DNA of 16,779 nt from Pseudomonadota bacterium (GCA_023411405.1 JAEYOU010000332.1:1-16779); one strand, 5' to 3'. Shown: positions 6,513-13,923, counted from the stretch's first letter. A program made the numbers and translations. The notes: generated from the letters alone by a model not told the origin.

Positions 6513-7568
6513 CTACAGCACCTCGCGCTTCTTCGCCTCGGGGCTCACGAACACCTTGATGAGCTCCTTGTTTGTGCGGAGCTCCTTGAGCGCCCACTCC
6601 AGCTCCTCGAGCGGGACCACCATCGAGAACATCGGCCTGGGGTCGATCCGGCCGTGCTCGATGAGGGTGATGGCCTCGCTCCAGTCGTTGCCCACGCCGG
6701 CGCAGGACGCGGTGACCTTCTTCTCCTTGAGGACGAGGTCGAAGGGCGCGAGCGCCATCTTCTCCTGGTCCCCGGTGATGCCGAACGCGGAGACCTGGCC
6801 GCCGGGCCGGACCATCTGGAATGCCTGCTCGTAGGTGGCGATCGTGCCCACCGACTCGAGCACGTAGTCGGCGCCGCGGCCGCCGGTGAGCCGCTTCACC
6901 TCGGCGACCGGATCGACCTTCTTCGGGTTCACGACGTAGTCGGCGCCCATCCGCTTCGCGATCTCGAGCCGCTTCTCGTTCGTGCCGATCACGATGACCG
7001 GGGCGCAGGCGCGGAGGCGCGCCAGCGCGCCGTGGAGGATGCCGAGCCCGCAGCCGAGGACGGCGACCGAGCTGCCCAGCTCGGCGTTCATCGCCTTGGC
7101 CGAGTGGACGCAGCAGGACACCGGCTCGATGAACGCGCCCTCCATGAAGCTCAGCTTGTCCGGGATCTTGTGGACCTGGGTCCAGGGCGCCTTGACGTAC
7201 TCGGCGTAGGTGCCGTGGATGTGGATGCCGAGCTGCACGAAGTCGGGGCAGAGGAGCTTCTGCCCCTTCTTGCAGAAGAAGCAGTGGCCGCAGCTCATGT
7301 TGATGTCGGCGGTGACCTTGTCGCCGACCTGGAGCCCCTTGGCGTTCTTCCCGACCTGCTCGATGGTCCCGCAGGACTCGTGGCCGGGGATGAGCGGGAG
7401 CCGGTCGGCCGAGTACTTCCCGGTGAAGATCGACCAGTCGGTCCCGCAGATGCCGGTGAGCTTCACCTTGATCAGCACGTCGTCGTCGCCGATCTCGGGG
7501 ACCGGCACGGACGTGATCTTCATGACCTCGGGCTTCTCGAGGACCGCGGCCTTCATCGTCCTGGACAT
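6513..7568 (-). CDS. Zinc-dependent medium-chain alcohol/polyol dehydrogenase
   Basis: Medium-chain dehydrogenase, 351 aa, likely oxidising a sugar alcohol or secondary hydroxyl with NAD(P), similar to sorbitol/threonine dehydrogenases. Catalytic zinc ligands: Cys41 (GICGTD), His63-Glu64 (PGHE) and probably Glu148. Structural zinc loop: Cys93, Cys96, Cys99 and Cys107. The Rossmann turn reads VLGCGLGILHG (170-180), i.e. GxGxG with one residue fewer than the usual GxGxxG. After the second strand the sequence is VIGTNEKR, without the NAD-specifying acidic residue, so the cofactor is uncertain. Start ATG 7568, GGAG nine bases upstream. It begins 15 bases after the isomerase stop. Confidence 0.9.
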   Translation of the reverse strand: MSRTMKAAVLEKPEVMKITSVPVPEIGDDDVLIKVKLTGICGTDWSIFTGKYSADRLPLIPGHESCGTIEQVGKNAKGLQVGDKVTADINMSCGHCFFCKKGQKLLCPDFVQLGIHIHGTYAEYVKAPWTQVHKIPDKLSFMEGAFIEPVSCCVHSAKAMNAELGSSVAVLGCGLGILHGALARLRACAPVIVIGTNEKRLEIAKRMGADYVVNPKKVDPVAEVKRLTGGRGADYVLESVGTIATYEQAFQMVRPGGQVSAFGITGDQEKMALAPFDLVLKEKKVTASCAGVGNDWSEAITLIEHGRIDPRPMFSMVVPLEELEWALKELRTNKELIKVFVSPEAKKREVL

Positions 7569-7583
7569 GTCATCACTCTCCGT

Positions 7584-8555
7584 TCAGTTGAACAGGACGT
7601 CGTTGCGTCCCTCGTAGGGCTTCTCGATCATGAGCGGCTTGAGGAACTTGATCGTCTTCGTGATGCCGTCCTGGCGGCTCATCGTGACGTCCTCGTGCTC
7701 GTAGCTCATGACGTAGTCGTAGCCAATCATCGCGAGCTCGGTGATGACCTTCTTCCACGGCACCGTGCCCCAGCCCGGGATCCGGAAGCGGAACCCGCGG
7801 TCCAGCCGCTGCCAGTCACCCTGCGGGATCATCCCGGAGCGCTTGACGTTGTGGCTGACGAGCTCGCCGTCCTTGGCGTGCACGTGGAAGATCTTCCCGC
7901 GCAGCGTGTCGATGAAGTTCTCGACGTCGATGCCCAGGTAGATCAGGTTGGCCGGGTCGAAGTTGAACCCGAACTCCTTGCGGTTGCCCATCAGCTCGAC
8001 GGCGCGGACGGCGGTGCCGATGTCGTAGACGAGCTGGTTCGGGTGCGGCTCGTGCGCGAACTTGACGCCGTACTCGCCGAACTTGTCCAGGATCTTGCCC
8101 CAGCGCTCCACGAACTCCTGCTCCATGTCGGCCCAGCCCTTGGAGTAGGGGAACGGGAAGAAGCGGCCGAAGTTCTCGCAGCCGACGAAGCCGCACACCA
8201 CCGGGACGCCGAGGGCGTTGGCCGCCTGGGCGGTCTTGATCATCCGCTCCGAGCCGAAGCGGATCTTCTCCTCCTTGGTCCCCTTGCAGAAGGCGTCGGT
8301 GTCCTTGCCGTAGGGCCCGAGCACGAGCTGGCTCTCGGTGTGGTTGGACAGGGCCGAGATGATGAGGCCGTTGTCCTTGATCATCTTCTGCAGCTTGGCG
8401 GCGTTCCCGCCCTTCACGATCTCGTCGACGTCGAGGTGCGGGTTGGCGGAGAAGGCGGGGAGCTCGACCGCCTCGTAGCCGAGGGACGCGGCCATCTTGC
8501 AGACGTCCTCCAGCTTCTGGTCGAGGTACGTCGCGGCGAACAATCCGATCTTCAT
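7584..8555 (-). CDS. Sugar phosphate isomerase/epimerase-like TIM barrel (first copy)
   Basis: AP-endonuclease-2/xylose-isomerase-like TIM barrel, 323 aa, starting with the typical first strand MKIGLFAATYLD. Predicted metal ligands in order: Glu169 (HEPHPN), Asp200 (FNFDPANL), His226 (HVHAKD) and Glu286 (SYEHED). The motif RIPGWGTVPW at about 258-267 marks the subgroup annotated as sugar isomerases or hydroxypyruvate isomerase-like. Members isomerise, epimerise or dehydrate ketoses and inososes, so the exact reaction cannot be assigned. Start ATG 8555 has AAGGAG six bases upstream. It lies between the kinase (33-base gap) and the ADH. It is clearly different in sequence and length from the second TIM-barrel protein at 12966-13826, so it is not a recent duplicate. 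Confidence 0.88.
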   Translation of the reverse strand: MKIGLFAATYLDQKLEDVCKMAASLGYEAVELPAFSANPHLDVDEIVKGGNAAKLQKMIKDNGLIISALSNHTESQLVLGPYGKDTDAFCKGTKEEKIRFGSERMIKTAQAANALGVPVVCGFVGCENFGRFFPFPYSKGWADMEQEFVERWGKILDKFGEYGVKFAHEPHPNQLVYDIGTAVRAVELMGNRKEFGFNFDPANLIYLGIDVENFIDTLRGKIFHVHAKDGELVSHNVKRSGMIPQGDWQRLDRGFRFRIPGWGTVPWKKVITELAMIGYDYVMSYEHEDVTMSRQDGITKTIKFLKPLMIEKPYEGRNDVLFN

Positions 8556-8587
8556 GGCGATCTCCTTCTTGCTTGGTGCGCCCCGGC

Positions 8588-10114
8588 TCACAGCCCGGAG
8601 TCGAGGAGCAGCTGACACACGACCGACTGGTCCACACGGATCCGCTCGAACACCGGCATGAGGCGGGCGTAGGCCTGGACGGCCTCGGCCCGCGGCGCGT
8701 GCGTGGCCTCCACGACGTGCACGGCGTCCACGCGCGAGAAGTCCTTCCAGAGCCCCACGCCCACCGCGGCCACGGCCGCGGCGCCGAGCGAGGCCGCGTC
8801 CTGATCCACGTTGGTCTTCACCACCCGCATGCCGTAGACGTCGGCGAAGATCTGCCGCCAGAGCGCGCTCCGGGCGCCGCCGCCCACGAGCAGCATCTCG
8901 TCGTCCAGCCGGACGCAGCCGCGGAGCACGGCGAGCACCGCGCCCAGGTTGAGCGCCACGCCCTCCATGACCGCCCGGACGAGGTCGTCGCGCCCGTGCC
9001 GGAGGTCGAGGCCGAAGAAGCCGCCGCGCAGGTTCGGGCTCGGCTCCTGCGAGCTCCCGCCGGCGAGGCTCGGGTTGAAGAGGAGCCGGTGGGCGCCGAT
9101 CGGCGAGCGGGCGGCCATCTCGTTCATCACCTCGTACGGGTCGCGCCCGCCGGGCCCCTGCGCGTCGAGCCCGAGGAGCACGTCGCGCGCCCACCGGAAC
9201 GAGCTCCCGCCGGCGAAGATGCTCACCGCCGAGGTGAAGAGCTCGGGCACGACGTGCGTGAAGACGTACGGCTTCTTCGTCGGGTCCAGCACCGGCGCGC
9301 GCGAGGAGACCGCGATCCAGGAGGACGAGCCGAGCGAGGTGTACACGCGGCCGTCGGCCACGTTCTTCGCCCCGAGGGCCATGCAGGAGTTGTCGACGCC
9401 GCCGCACGCGACCGGTACGCCCTGGCGCAGGCCGAGCCGCGCGGCGGCCTCGGCGGTGAGTCCGCCCACGATCGCGGTCGAGGGCAGGATCTCCGGGAGG
9501 ATCCGGCGGGGCAACCCGCTCGCGGCGACGAGCTCCTCGTCGTACCGCCAGCGGCGGAGGTCGTAGACGCCCGAGCCGGAGGCGTAGGAGAAGTCGGTGA
9601 CGGCGCGCCCGGTGAGGCGGAGGTTTACGTAGTCCTTGGAGCCCAGCAGCCACCGGACCCGTCCGAACAGCTCCGGCTCCTCGTCGCGGTACCACATCGC
9701 CTTGAAGACCGCGTAGCACTCGGCCGGGAAGCCGTTGCCGGTGGTCATGTACCAGCGCGTGGGATCGACCCGCGCGAAGAACGCCCGCGCCTGCGCGGTG
9801 GCGCGGGTGTCGGACCAGATCGGCGTCCACTCCCGGAGGAGCGCGCCCGCGTCGTCCACCGGCACGACGCCGAGGCTCTGGCCGGAGAGGGCGAGGCCCT
9901 CGACGGCGCCGGCGTCCTGGTCCTGGAGGAGCTGGCGCGTCGCCCGCACGATCGCGTCCCACCAGTCGTCGGGCCGCTGCTCGTGCCACCCGCCGGCGGG
10001 GTAGCGCGTCTCGTACGGGAGGAACGCGCTGCGGAGGCACGCGCCGTCCTCGCCGTAGAGCGACGCCTTCGCGCCGCCCGTGCCGAGATCGTAAGCGATG
10101 ATCCGCCGCGCCAT
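8588..10114 (-). CDS. FGGY-family carbohydrate kinase
   Basis: ATP-dependent sugar kinase with two actin-like domains, 508 aa, close in length to xylulokinase. Phosphate-1 loop DLGTGGAKASL starts at Asp9; WSDTRA at 100-105 gives substrate-binding Asp102; the catalytic base is Asp241 in CGGVDNSCMALG; LGSSSW at 261-266 and MLLVGGGARS near 400 belong to the nucleotide-binding half. The family phosphorylates ketoses, polyols and the AI-2 signal; specificity is not readable. Start ATG 10114 with GAGG seven bases upstream, only 12 bases after the aldolase stop, so the aldolase and kinase are tightly coupled. It probably makes the phosphorylated substrate for the aldolase. Confidence 0.9.
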   Translation of the reverse strand: MARRIIAYDLGTGGAKASLYGEDGACLRSAFLPYETRYPAGGWHEQRPDDWWDAIVRATRQLLQDQDAGAVEGLALSGQSLGVVPVDDAGALLREWTPIWSDTRATAQARAFFARVDPTRWYMTTGNGFPAECYAVFKAMWYRDEEPELFGRVRWLLGSKDYVNLRLTGRAVTDFSYASGSGVYDLRRWRYDEELVAASGLPRRILPEILPSTAIVGGLTAEAAARLGLRQGVPVACGGVDNSCMALGAKNVADGRVYTSLGSSSWIAVSSRAPVLDPTKKPYVFTHVVPELFTSAVSIFAGGSSFRWARDVLLGLDAQGPGGRDPYEVMNEMAARSPIGAHRLLFNPSLAGGSSQEPSPNLRGGFFGLDLRHGRDDLVRAVMEGVALNLGAVLAVLRGCVRLDDEMLLVGGGARSALWRQIFADVYGMRVVKTNVDQDAASLGAAAVAAVGVGLWKDFSRVDAVHVVEATHAPRAEAVQAYARLMPVFERIRVDQSVVCQLLLDSGL

Positions 10115-10126
10115 GGCGTCGCCTCG

Positions 10127-10870
10127 CTACGCCACGCCCTGCGCGCGCTTCGCCGGCCGCGCCTCGGGGTCGGAGAGCTCCACGCCGCCGCCGGGCCGGG
10201 CGCCGCAGTCCCGCAGGATCTCGATCGAGGAGTCGAGGTTGATGCCGAACCGCGCCACGCCCATCCGCATCATGGCGACCACCGTCTCGAGGTCGCGGAT
10301 CGCGCCCGCGGCCTTGACCTGGATGGCCGAGCCGACGAAGGAGGTGATGAGCCGGACCGTGCCCAGCGTCGCGCCGGAGGGCGCCCAGCCCGTCGAGGTC
10401 TTCACGAACGCGGCGCCGCCGGCGATCGCCAGCTCGCACGCACGCCGGATCTCGTCGGGCCCGAGGTGGTGGACCTCGAGGATGACCTTCACCGGGCGAT
10501 CGCCGGCGGCCTCGACCACTGCCTTGATCTCGTCGCGCACGTACGCGTCGGCGCCCGACTTGAGCTTGCCGACGTTGATCACCATGTCGAGCTCCTGGAC
10601 GCCGTCGGCGACCAGGCCCTTCGCCTCGGCGACCTTGACCGCCGTGGTGTGGCCGCCGGACGGGAAGCCGACCGGCGCGCCGACGAGGATGTCCTGCTCG
10701 CCCGCGAGCTGCGCCTTGAGGAAGGGGACCCAGGCCGGCAGGACGTGCACCGCGATGAAGCGGTGCTGCTTCGCCCGCTCCACCATCTCCGTGATCTCCC
10801 GCTGGCCGTGCTGGGCCCGCACGGCGCTGATGTCGACGATCCGGGCCAGCTTCTGCGGAGTCAGCAGCAT
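10127..10870 (-). CDS. deoC: DeoC-like class I aldolase
   Basis: Deoxyribose-phosphate aldolase family, 247 aa. The catalytic set is intact: Asp95 (ELDMVINVG), Schiff-base Lys157 (FVKTSTGW) and Lys186 (IQVKAAGA). The region that grips the substrate phosphate departs from E. coli DeoC: the RFGASS loop reads RFGINLDSS (209-215), the KPAGG turn reads KAAGA, and the Lys after TSTG is Trp. This suggests a related but different substrate, for example another deoxy-ketose phosphate cleaved to an aldehyde plus a triose phosphate. The gene symbol reflects family, not proven activity. Start ATG 10870 with GGAGG five bases upstream. It is the first enzyme after the GntR gene (14-base gap). Confidence 0.87.
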   Translation of the reverse strand: MLLTPQKLARIVDISAVRAQHGQREITEMVERAKQHRFIAVHVLPAWVPFLKAQLAGEQDILVGAPVGFPSGGHTTAVKVAEAKGLVADGVQELDMVINVGKLKSGADAYVRDEIKAVVEAAGDRPVKVILEVHHLGPDEIRRACELAIAGGAAFVKTSTGWAPSGATLGTVRLITSFVGSAIQVKAAGAIRDLETVVAMMRMGVARFGINLDSSIEILRDCGARPGGGVELSDPEARPAKRAQGVA

Positions 10871-10884
10871 CGGTGCCTCCAGGC

Positions 10885-11667
10885 TCAGCCCGCACGGCTG
10901 GGGCGCTGCAGCGTGCGGACGCTGTACTCGTACCGGCTCGCCACGATGTGGAGCTCCGCGCGCTCCGCCGGCTTCCCACGCGCGAACGTGATCCGCCGCA
11001 CCAAGAGGAGCGGCGTCCCGGCGGCGACGCCGAGGCTCTTCCCCTCCTCGCGCGTGGCGGCGCGGGCGGAGATGTAGTCGGTGGCCGCCTCGATGCGGAG
11101 GCCGTACTCCGACTCGAGGAAGGCGTAGAGCGACCGGATCTTCGCCGCCTTCTGCTCGATGCCGGGCGCGAGCTCGGGCAGGAGGTGGTTGTCCATGATC
11201 GCGATCGGCTTGCCGTTGGCGAGGGCGAGGCGGTGGACGTGGACGAGGCGGCTCCCCTCCGAGACGTCGAGATCCGCGGCCAGCGCCGGCGAGGCGGAGA
11301 CCGCGCCGACGCGCACGTCGCGGTAGCCGACCTCGAAGCCCTGCTCGCGCAGCGTCTCGGAGAAGGAGGTGACGAAGTGCAGCCGCTGGATCGCGCGGAA
11401 GTCGAGGATCTCGGTCCCGCGCCCGCGCCGGACCACGAGGAAGCCGTCGTCGATCAGCATCTCGACGGCCTTGCGCACCGTGGTGCGGCTCACGCCCATG
11501 AGGCGCCCCAGCTCCGGCTCGGGCGGGAGGAACGAGCCGACGGGGTACTCGTGGTCCTCGATGCGGCGCCGGAGCACCTCGTAGACCCGGAGGTACTGCG
11601 GCAGGCGCGTCGCGAGCGCCGTTGCGGCGATGGGGCGCTGCGGGAGGATCTGGGAGGATGACGTCAT
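10885..11667 (-). CDS. GntR-family (HutC/UTRA) transcriptional regulator
   Basis: DNA-binding regulator, 260 aa. An N-terminal GntR winged helix (about residues 24-88: PQYLRVYEVLRRRI, PELGRLMGVSRTTVRKA, GFLVVRRGRGTEIL) is followed by a UTRA effector domain to about residue 245, which binds a small sugar-phosphate-like ligand in this subfamily. It heads the catabolic operon and is followed 14 bases later by the aldolase. A -35/-10 pair and a dyad near the start site suggest autorepression. The ATG at 11667 is the only usable start, yet it lies about 12 bases from the predicted transcription start with only a weak GGA, so translation may be nearly leaderless. Confidence 0.9.
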   Translation of the reverse strand: MTSSSQILPQRPIAATALATRLPQYLRVYEVLRRRIEDHEYPVGSFLPPEPELGRLMGVSRTTVRKAVEMLIDDGFLVVRRGRGTEILDFRAIQRLHFVTSFSETLREQGFEVGYRDVRVGAVSASPALAADLDVSEGSRLVHVHRLALANGKPIAIMDNHLLPELAPGIEQKAAKIRSLYAFLESEYGLRIEAATDYISARAATREEGKSLGVAAGTPLLLVRRITFARGKPAERAELHIVASRYEYSVRTLQRPSRAG

Positions 11668-11668
11668 G

Positions 11669-11680
11669 ATGTCCAGACGT
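11669..11680. promoter_or_regulatory. Candidate GntR operator
   Basis: ATGTCCAGACGT (8 of 12 symmetric positions, core GTC-CA-GAC at 11671-11678) overlaps the predicted transcription start. Two copies of the palindrome GACGTC occur 16 bases apart, at 11660-11665 and 11676-11681. GTCnnGAC-type cores are typical of HutC-subfamily operators, so autoregulation is likely. Confidence 0.45.
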
Positions 11681-11685
11681 CGCGA

Positions 11686-11715
11686 ACTCTAGCTGGCCCT
11701 GCGGCAGGATGTCAA
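11686..11715 (-). promoter_or_regulatory. Predicted sigma-70 promoter of the GntR-led operon
   Basis: On the minus strand a perfect TTGACA (11715-11710) is followed after 18 bases by TAGAGT (11691-11686, 4/6). A start near 11679 is expected. It lies downstream of the hairpin closing the oxidoreductase gene, so the GntR operon can be transcribed independently of the two upstream genes. Confidence 0.65.
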
Positions 11716-11746
11716 CGGTCGGACGAGGTAGGTCGGAGGAGGGGCA

Positions 11747-11775
11747 GGAGGGCGGCTGCTCGCGCGCCGCCCTCC
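11747..11775 (-). terminator. GC-rich hairpin after the Gfo/Idh/MocA gene (possible terminator or attenuator)
   Basis: GGAGGGCGGC (11747-11756) pairs perfectly with GCCGCCCTCC (11766-11775) around a 9-base loop, ten bases past the oxidoreductase stop codon. No U-run follows on the minus strand (TGCCCCTCC), so termination may be partial or need Rho. It may instead protect the upstream mRNA end. Confidence 0.45.
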
Positions 11776-11784
11776 CGCGCGCGC

Positions 11785-12951
11785 TCAGCCGAGCTGGACC
11801 CGCGCGCCCGTCTGCGCCGAGCGGATCCCGGCGTCGAGGACCTCGGCGTTCTTCATCCCGTCGTGGAGCGTCGGGTCGATCTTCGTGCCGTTCACGATGG
11901 CGTCGAGGAAGTCCACGACGCCGTGCACGAACTCGTGCTCGTAGCCGATGGTGTGGCCCGGGGGCCACCAGTTCGCGATGTAGTCGTGCGCCGCCTCGGT
12001 GGCGAGGATCGTGCGGAAGCCCTGCGCGTACTCGGGATCGCCGGCGGAGAAGAACTGCAGCTCGTTCATGCGCTCGAAGTCGAACGCGATGCTCCCCTTC
12101 TCGCCGTAGATCTCGAACGTGTTGTAGTTCTTCCGTCCGGGGGCGAAGCGCGTCGTCTCGAAGGAGCCCAGCGCGCCGTTCGCGAACTCGACCACCATGA
12201 ACGACGCGTCCTCGACCGTCACCTTGCCCCGGCCGGCCGCCTCGCCCGCCTTGGCGGTGAACGTCCCCGCGGCGGCGCCGGGCAGCGGCCGCTCGGAGAC
12301 GAACTGGCTGGTCATGCCGGTGATCGACCGGATCTCGCCCACCAGGTAGCGCGCCAGGTCGACGCTGTGCGAGCCGAGATCGGCGTGGGGCCCGTACCCG
12401 GCGGTCTCCGCCTGCAGGTGCCAGGTGAGCGGGAAGCTCGGATCCACGATCCACGACTGGAGGTACGCCCCGCGCCAGTGGAAGATGCGCCCGATCTTGC
12501 CCTCGGCGATGAGCCGCTTCGCGAGGCGCACCGCCGGGACGCGCCGGTAGTTGTGGTTGAGGAAGTGCTTCACCCCGGCCTTCTCCGCCGCCTCGTACAT
12601 CTCCCGGGCCTGGGCGGAGGTGAGGGCGACCGGCTTCTCGCAGAAGATGTGCTTCCCGGCCTTCGCCGCCTCGAGGACGATCGGGTGGTGCAGGTAGGTC
12701 GGCGTGGAGACGTCGACGATGTCCACGTCGTCGCTCCGGACGACCTTCTTCCAGTCGGTCTCCGTCCGCTCCCAGCCCCAGCGCGCCGCGAACTCCTTCA
12801 GCGAGGCCTCGTCGCGGCCGCAGGCGACCTTGAGCACGGGCTCGGCGGCGACGTCGAAGAAGTACTTCGCCTGGCGCCACGCGTTGCTGTGCGCCTTGCC
12901 CATGAAGTTGTGCCCGATGAGGGCGACGTTCAGCTTGCGGAGCGTCTTCAT
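11785..12951 (-). CDS. Gfo/Idh/MocA-family NAD(P)-dependent sugar oxidoreductase
   Basis: Two-domain oxidoreductase, 388 aa. The Rossmann fold opens with VALIGHNFMGKAHSNAW (G13, G18). The family's CEKPVAL motif places the active-site Lys at 106 (Glu105-Lys106-Pro107), and the C-terminal domain carries DLGSHSVDLARYL with Asp191, His195 and Asp198. Members oxidise sugars, inositols or glycosides, often at C3, or act as keto-sugar reductases. Start ATG 12951 with AGGAGG five bases upstream, 14 bases after the stop of the TIM-barrel gene, so these two form a transcription pair. An oxidoreductase paired with a TIM-barrel isomerase or lyase is a recurring arrangement in inositol and keto-glycoside breakdown. 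Substrate not determinable. Confidence 0.9.
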   Translation of the reverse strand: MKTLRKLNVALIGHNFMGKAHSNAWRQAKYFFDVAAEPVLKVACGRDEASLKEFAARWGWERTETDWKKVVRSDDVDIVDVSTPTYLHHPIVLEAAKAGKHIFCEKPVALTSAQAREMYEAAEKAGVKHFLNHNYRRVPAVRLAKRLIAEGKIGRIFHWRGAYLQSWIVDPSFPLTWHLQAETAGYGPHADLGSHSVDLARYLVGEIRSITGMTSQFVSERPLPGAAAGTFTAKAGEAAGRGKVTVEDASFMVVEFANGALGSFETTRFAPGRKNYNTFEIYGEKGSIAFDFERMNELQFFSAGDPEYAQGFRTILATEAAHDYIANWWPPGHTIGYEHEFVHGVVDFLDAIVNGTKIDPTLHDGMKNAEVLDAGIRSAQTGARVQLG

Positions 12952-12965
12952 CTGGCCCTCCTCGC

Positions 12966-13826
12966 TCACCCGACGATCGCCGCGATCCGCTTCAGCTCCT
13001 GGACGCTCTTCGCCACCGCCGCGTCCTCGTCGTCGGCGTAGTCCGGGTGCAGGAAGTCGATCTCCATCGCGAGGAAGCCCTGGTAGCCGGCCTCCTTCAG
13101 CAGCTTCGCGAGCGCGAGGTTGTCGACGTAGCCGTCGCCCGTCGGCGTCGAGGCGAAGAAGTGCCAGTTCTTCACCGAGACCCCCTTCATCGGCTTCAGG
13201 TCCTTCACGTGCGTCGCGTACGTGTGCTTCGCGAGCTTCTTCATCCCCTCGACCGGATCGTCCTGCACCCGCATGAAGTTGCCGGTGTCGAAGTTGATGC
13301 CGAAGTACGGCGAGTCGACCTCCTGGATGAGCGCGAGCATCTCGTCCGAGTCGAAGTCGATGTGGTTCTCGTCGGCGATCTTCACGCCCGCCTTCTCCGC
13401 GACCTTCACCGCCTTCTGGAACATGCGCGCGAGCTTCTCGAGCATCGGCCCGTGCGGCTCGTTGCGGAACATCAGGCTCGCGCCGCACACGCGCATCACG
13501 TCGGCGCCGATCGCCTTGGCGTACTCGATCGACTTCAGCATGTCGTCGAACGCCTTCTCGTTCCGGCCGCCCTCGAGGCCGTCCGGGTGGCCCCAGGCGT
13601 AGACGCGATCGAACCTCGCCGCGTCCAGCCGGCCCTTGATCTCGGAGAGGTAGCTCGCGTCGAACCGCGGGATGAAGCACGACTCCAGCGACACGCCGTC
13701 CACGCCGAGCTCCTTCGCGCGGTCGATGAACTGCTCCAGCGTCATGGTCCGGGTCGGCTTCTTCTGGTCCGGGTACACCTCGCCGAACATGCGGTGGTAG
13801 CAGTAGCTGTCGATCCCGACCTTCAT
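12966..13826 (-). CDS. Sugar phosphate isomerase/epimerase-like TIM barrel (second copy)
   Basis: AP-endonuclease-2/xylose-isomerase-like barrel, 286 aa, first strand MKVGIDSYCYHR. Predicted divalent-metal ligands: Glu153 (ADENH), Asp180 (INFDTGN), His206 (THVKD) and Glu255 (AMEID). A TPTGDGYVDN loop at about 227-236 lies where related enzymes bind substrate. The family includes tagatose 3-epimerase, inosose dehydratase and keto-sugar lyases. Start ATG 13826 with AGGAGG six bases upstream. It is the first gene of the whole minus-strand block, directly facing the regulatory region shared with the chemoreceptor, and is co-transcribed with the Gfo/Idh/MocA gene. Probable role: epimerisation or elimination of the keto-sugar made or used by that oxidoreductase (inference). 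Confidence 0.88.
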   Translation of the reverse strand: MKVGIDSYCYHRMFGEVYPDQKKPTRTMTLEQFIDRAKELGVDGVSLESCFIPRFDASYLSEIKGRLDAARFDRVYAWGHPDGLEGGRNEKAFDDMLKSIEYAKAIGADVMRVCGASLMFRNEPHGPMLEKLARMFQKAVKVAEKAGVKIADENHIDFDSDEMLALIQEVDSPYFGINFDTGNFMRVQDDPVEGMKKLAKHTYATHVKDLKPMKGVSVKNWHFFASTPTGDGYVDNLALAKLLKEAGYQGFLAMEIDFLHPDYADDEDAAVAKSVQELKRIAAIVG

Positions 13827-13890
13827 TGCGGTCCTCCTCTGGTTCCGGTCCGCACGTCCCTCGCGCGGGCGACGTGTACGGAGGGGAGCT

Positions 13891-13919
13891 TATCCCATCG
13901 TCTGCGGCATTCTATCCCA
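13891..13919. repeat. Direct repeat pair TATCCCA, 22-bp spacing
   Basis: TATCCCA occurs at 13891-13897 and 13913-13919, about two helical turns apart. The second copy overlaps the minus-strand TAGAAT box. On the minus strand the motif reads TGGGATA. Possible protein binding site. Confidence 0.45.
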
Positions 13920-13923
13920 AATT

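Noticed and set aside
1015..10870. An autoinducer-2 (lsr-type) uptake and processing operon, because of the ribose-type importer, FGGY kinase and aldolase
   Set aside because: There is no second permease and no LsrG- or LsrR-like gene; the aldolase is DeoC-like rather than LsrF-like, and the dehydrogenases and isomerases point to carbohydrate catabolism.
7584..10979. A continuous minus-strand frame of 1131 codons that includes the isomerase
   Set aside because: Only the last 323 codons are real, with an excellent ribosome binding site at the ATG 8555; the upstream part is an out-of-frame shadow of the kinase and aldolase.
10127..12880. A 917-codon minus-strand frame ending in the aldolase, possibly a fusion
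   Set aside because: The upstream part overlaps the GntR and Gfo/Idh/MocA genes in another frame and has no motifs; the aldolase has its own GGAGG and ATG at 10870.
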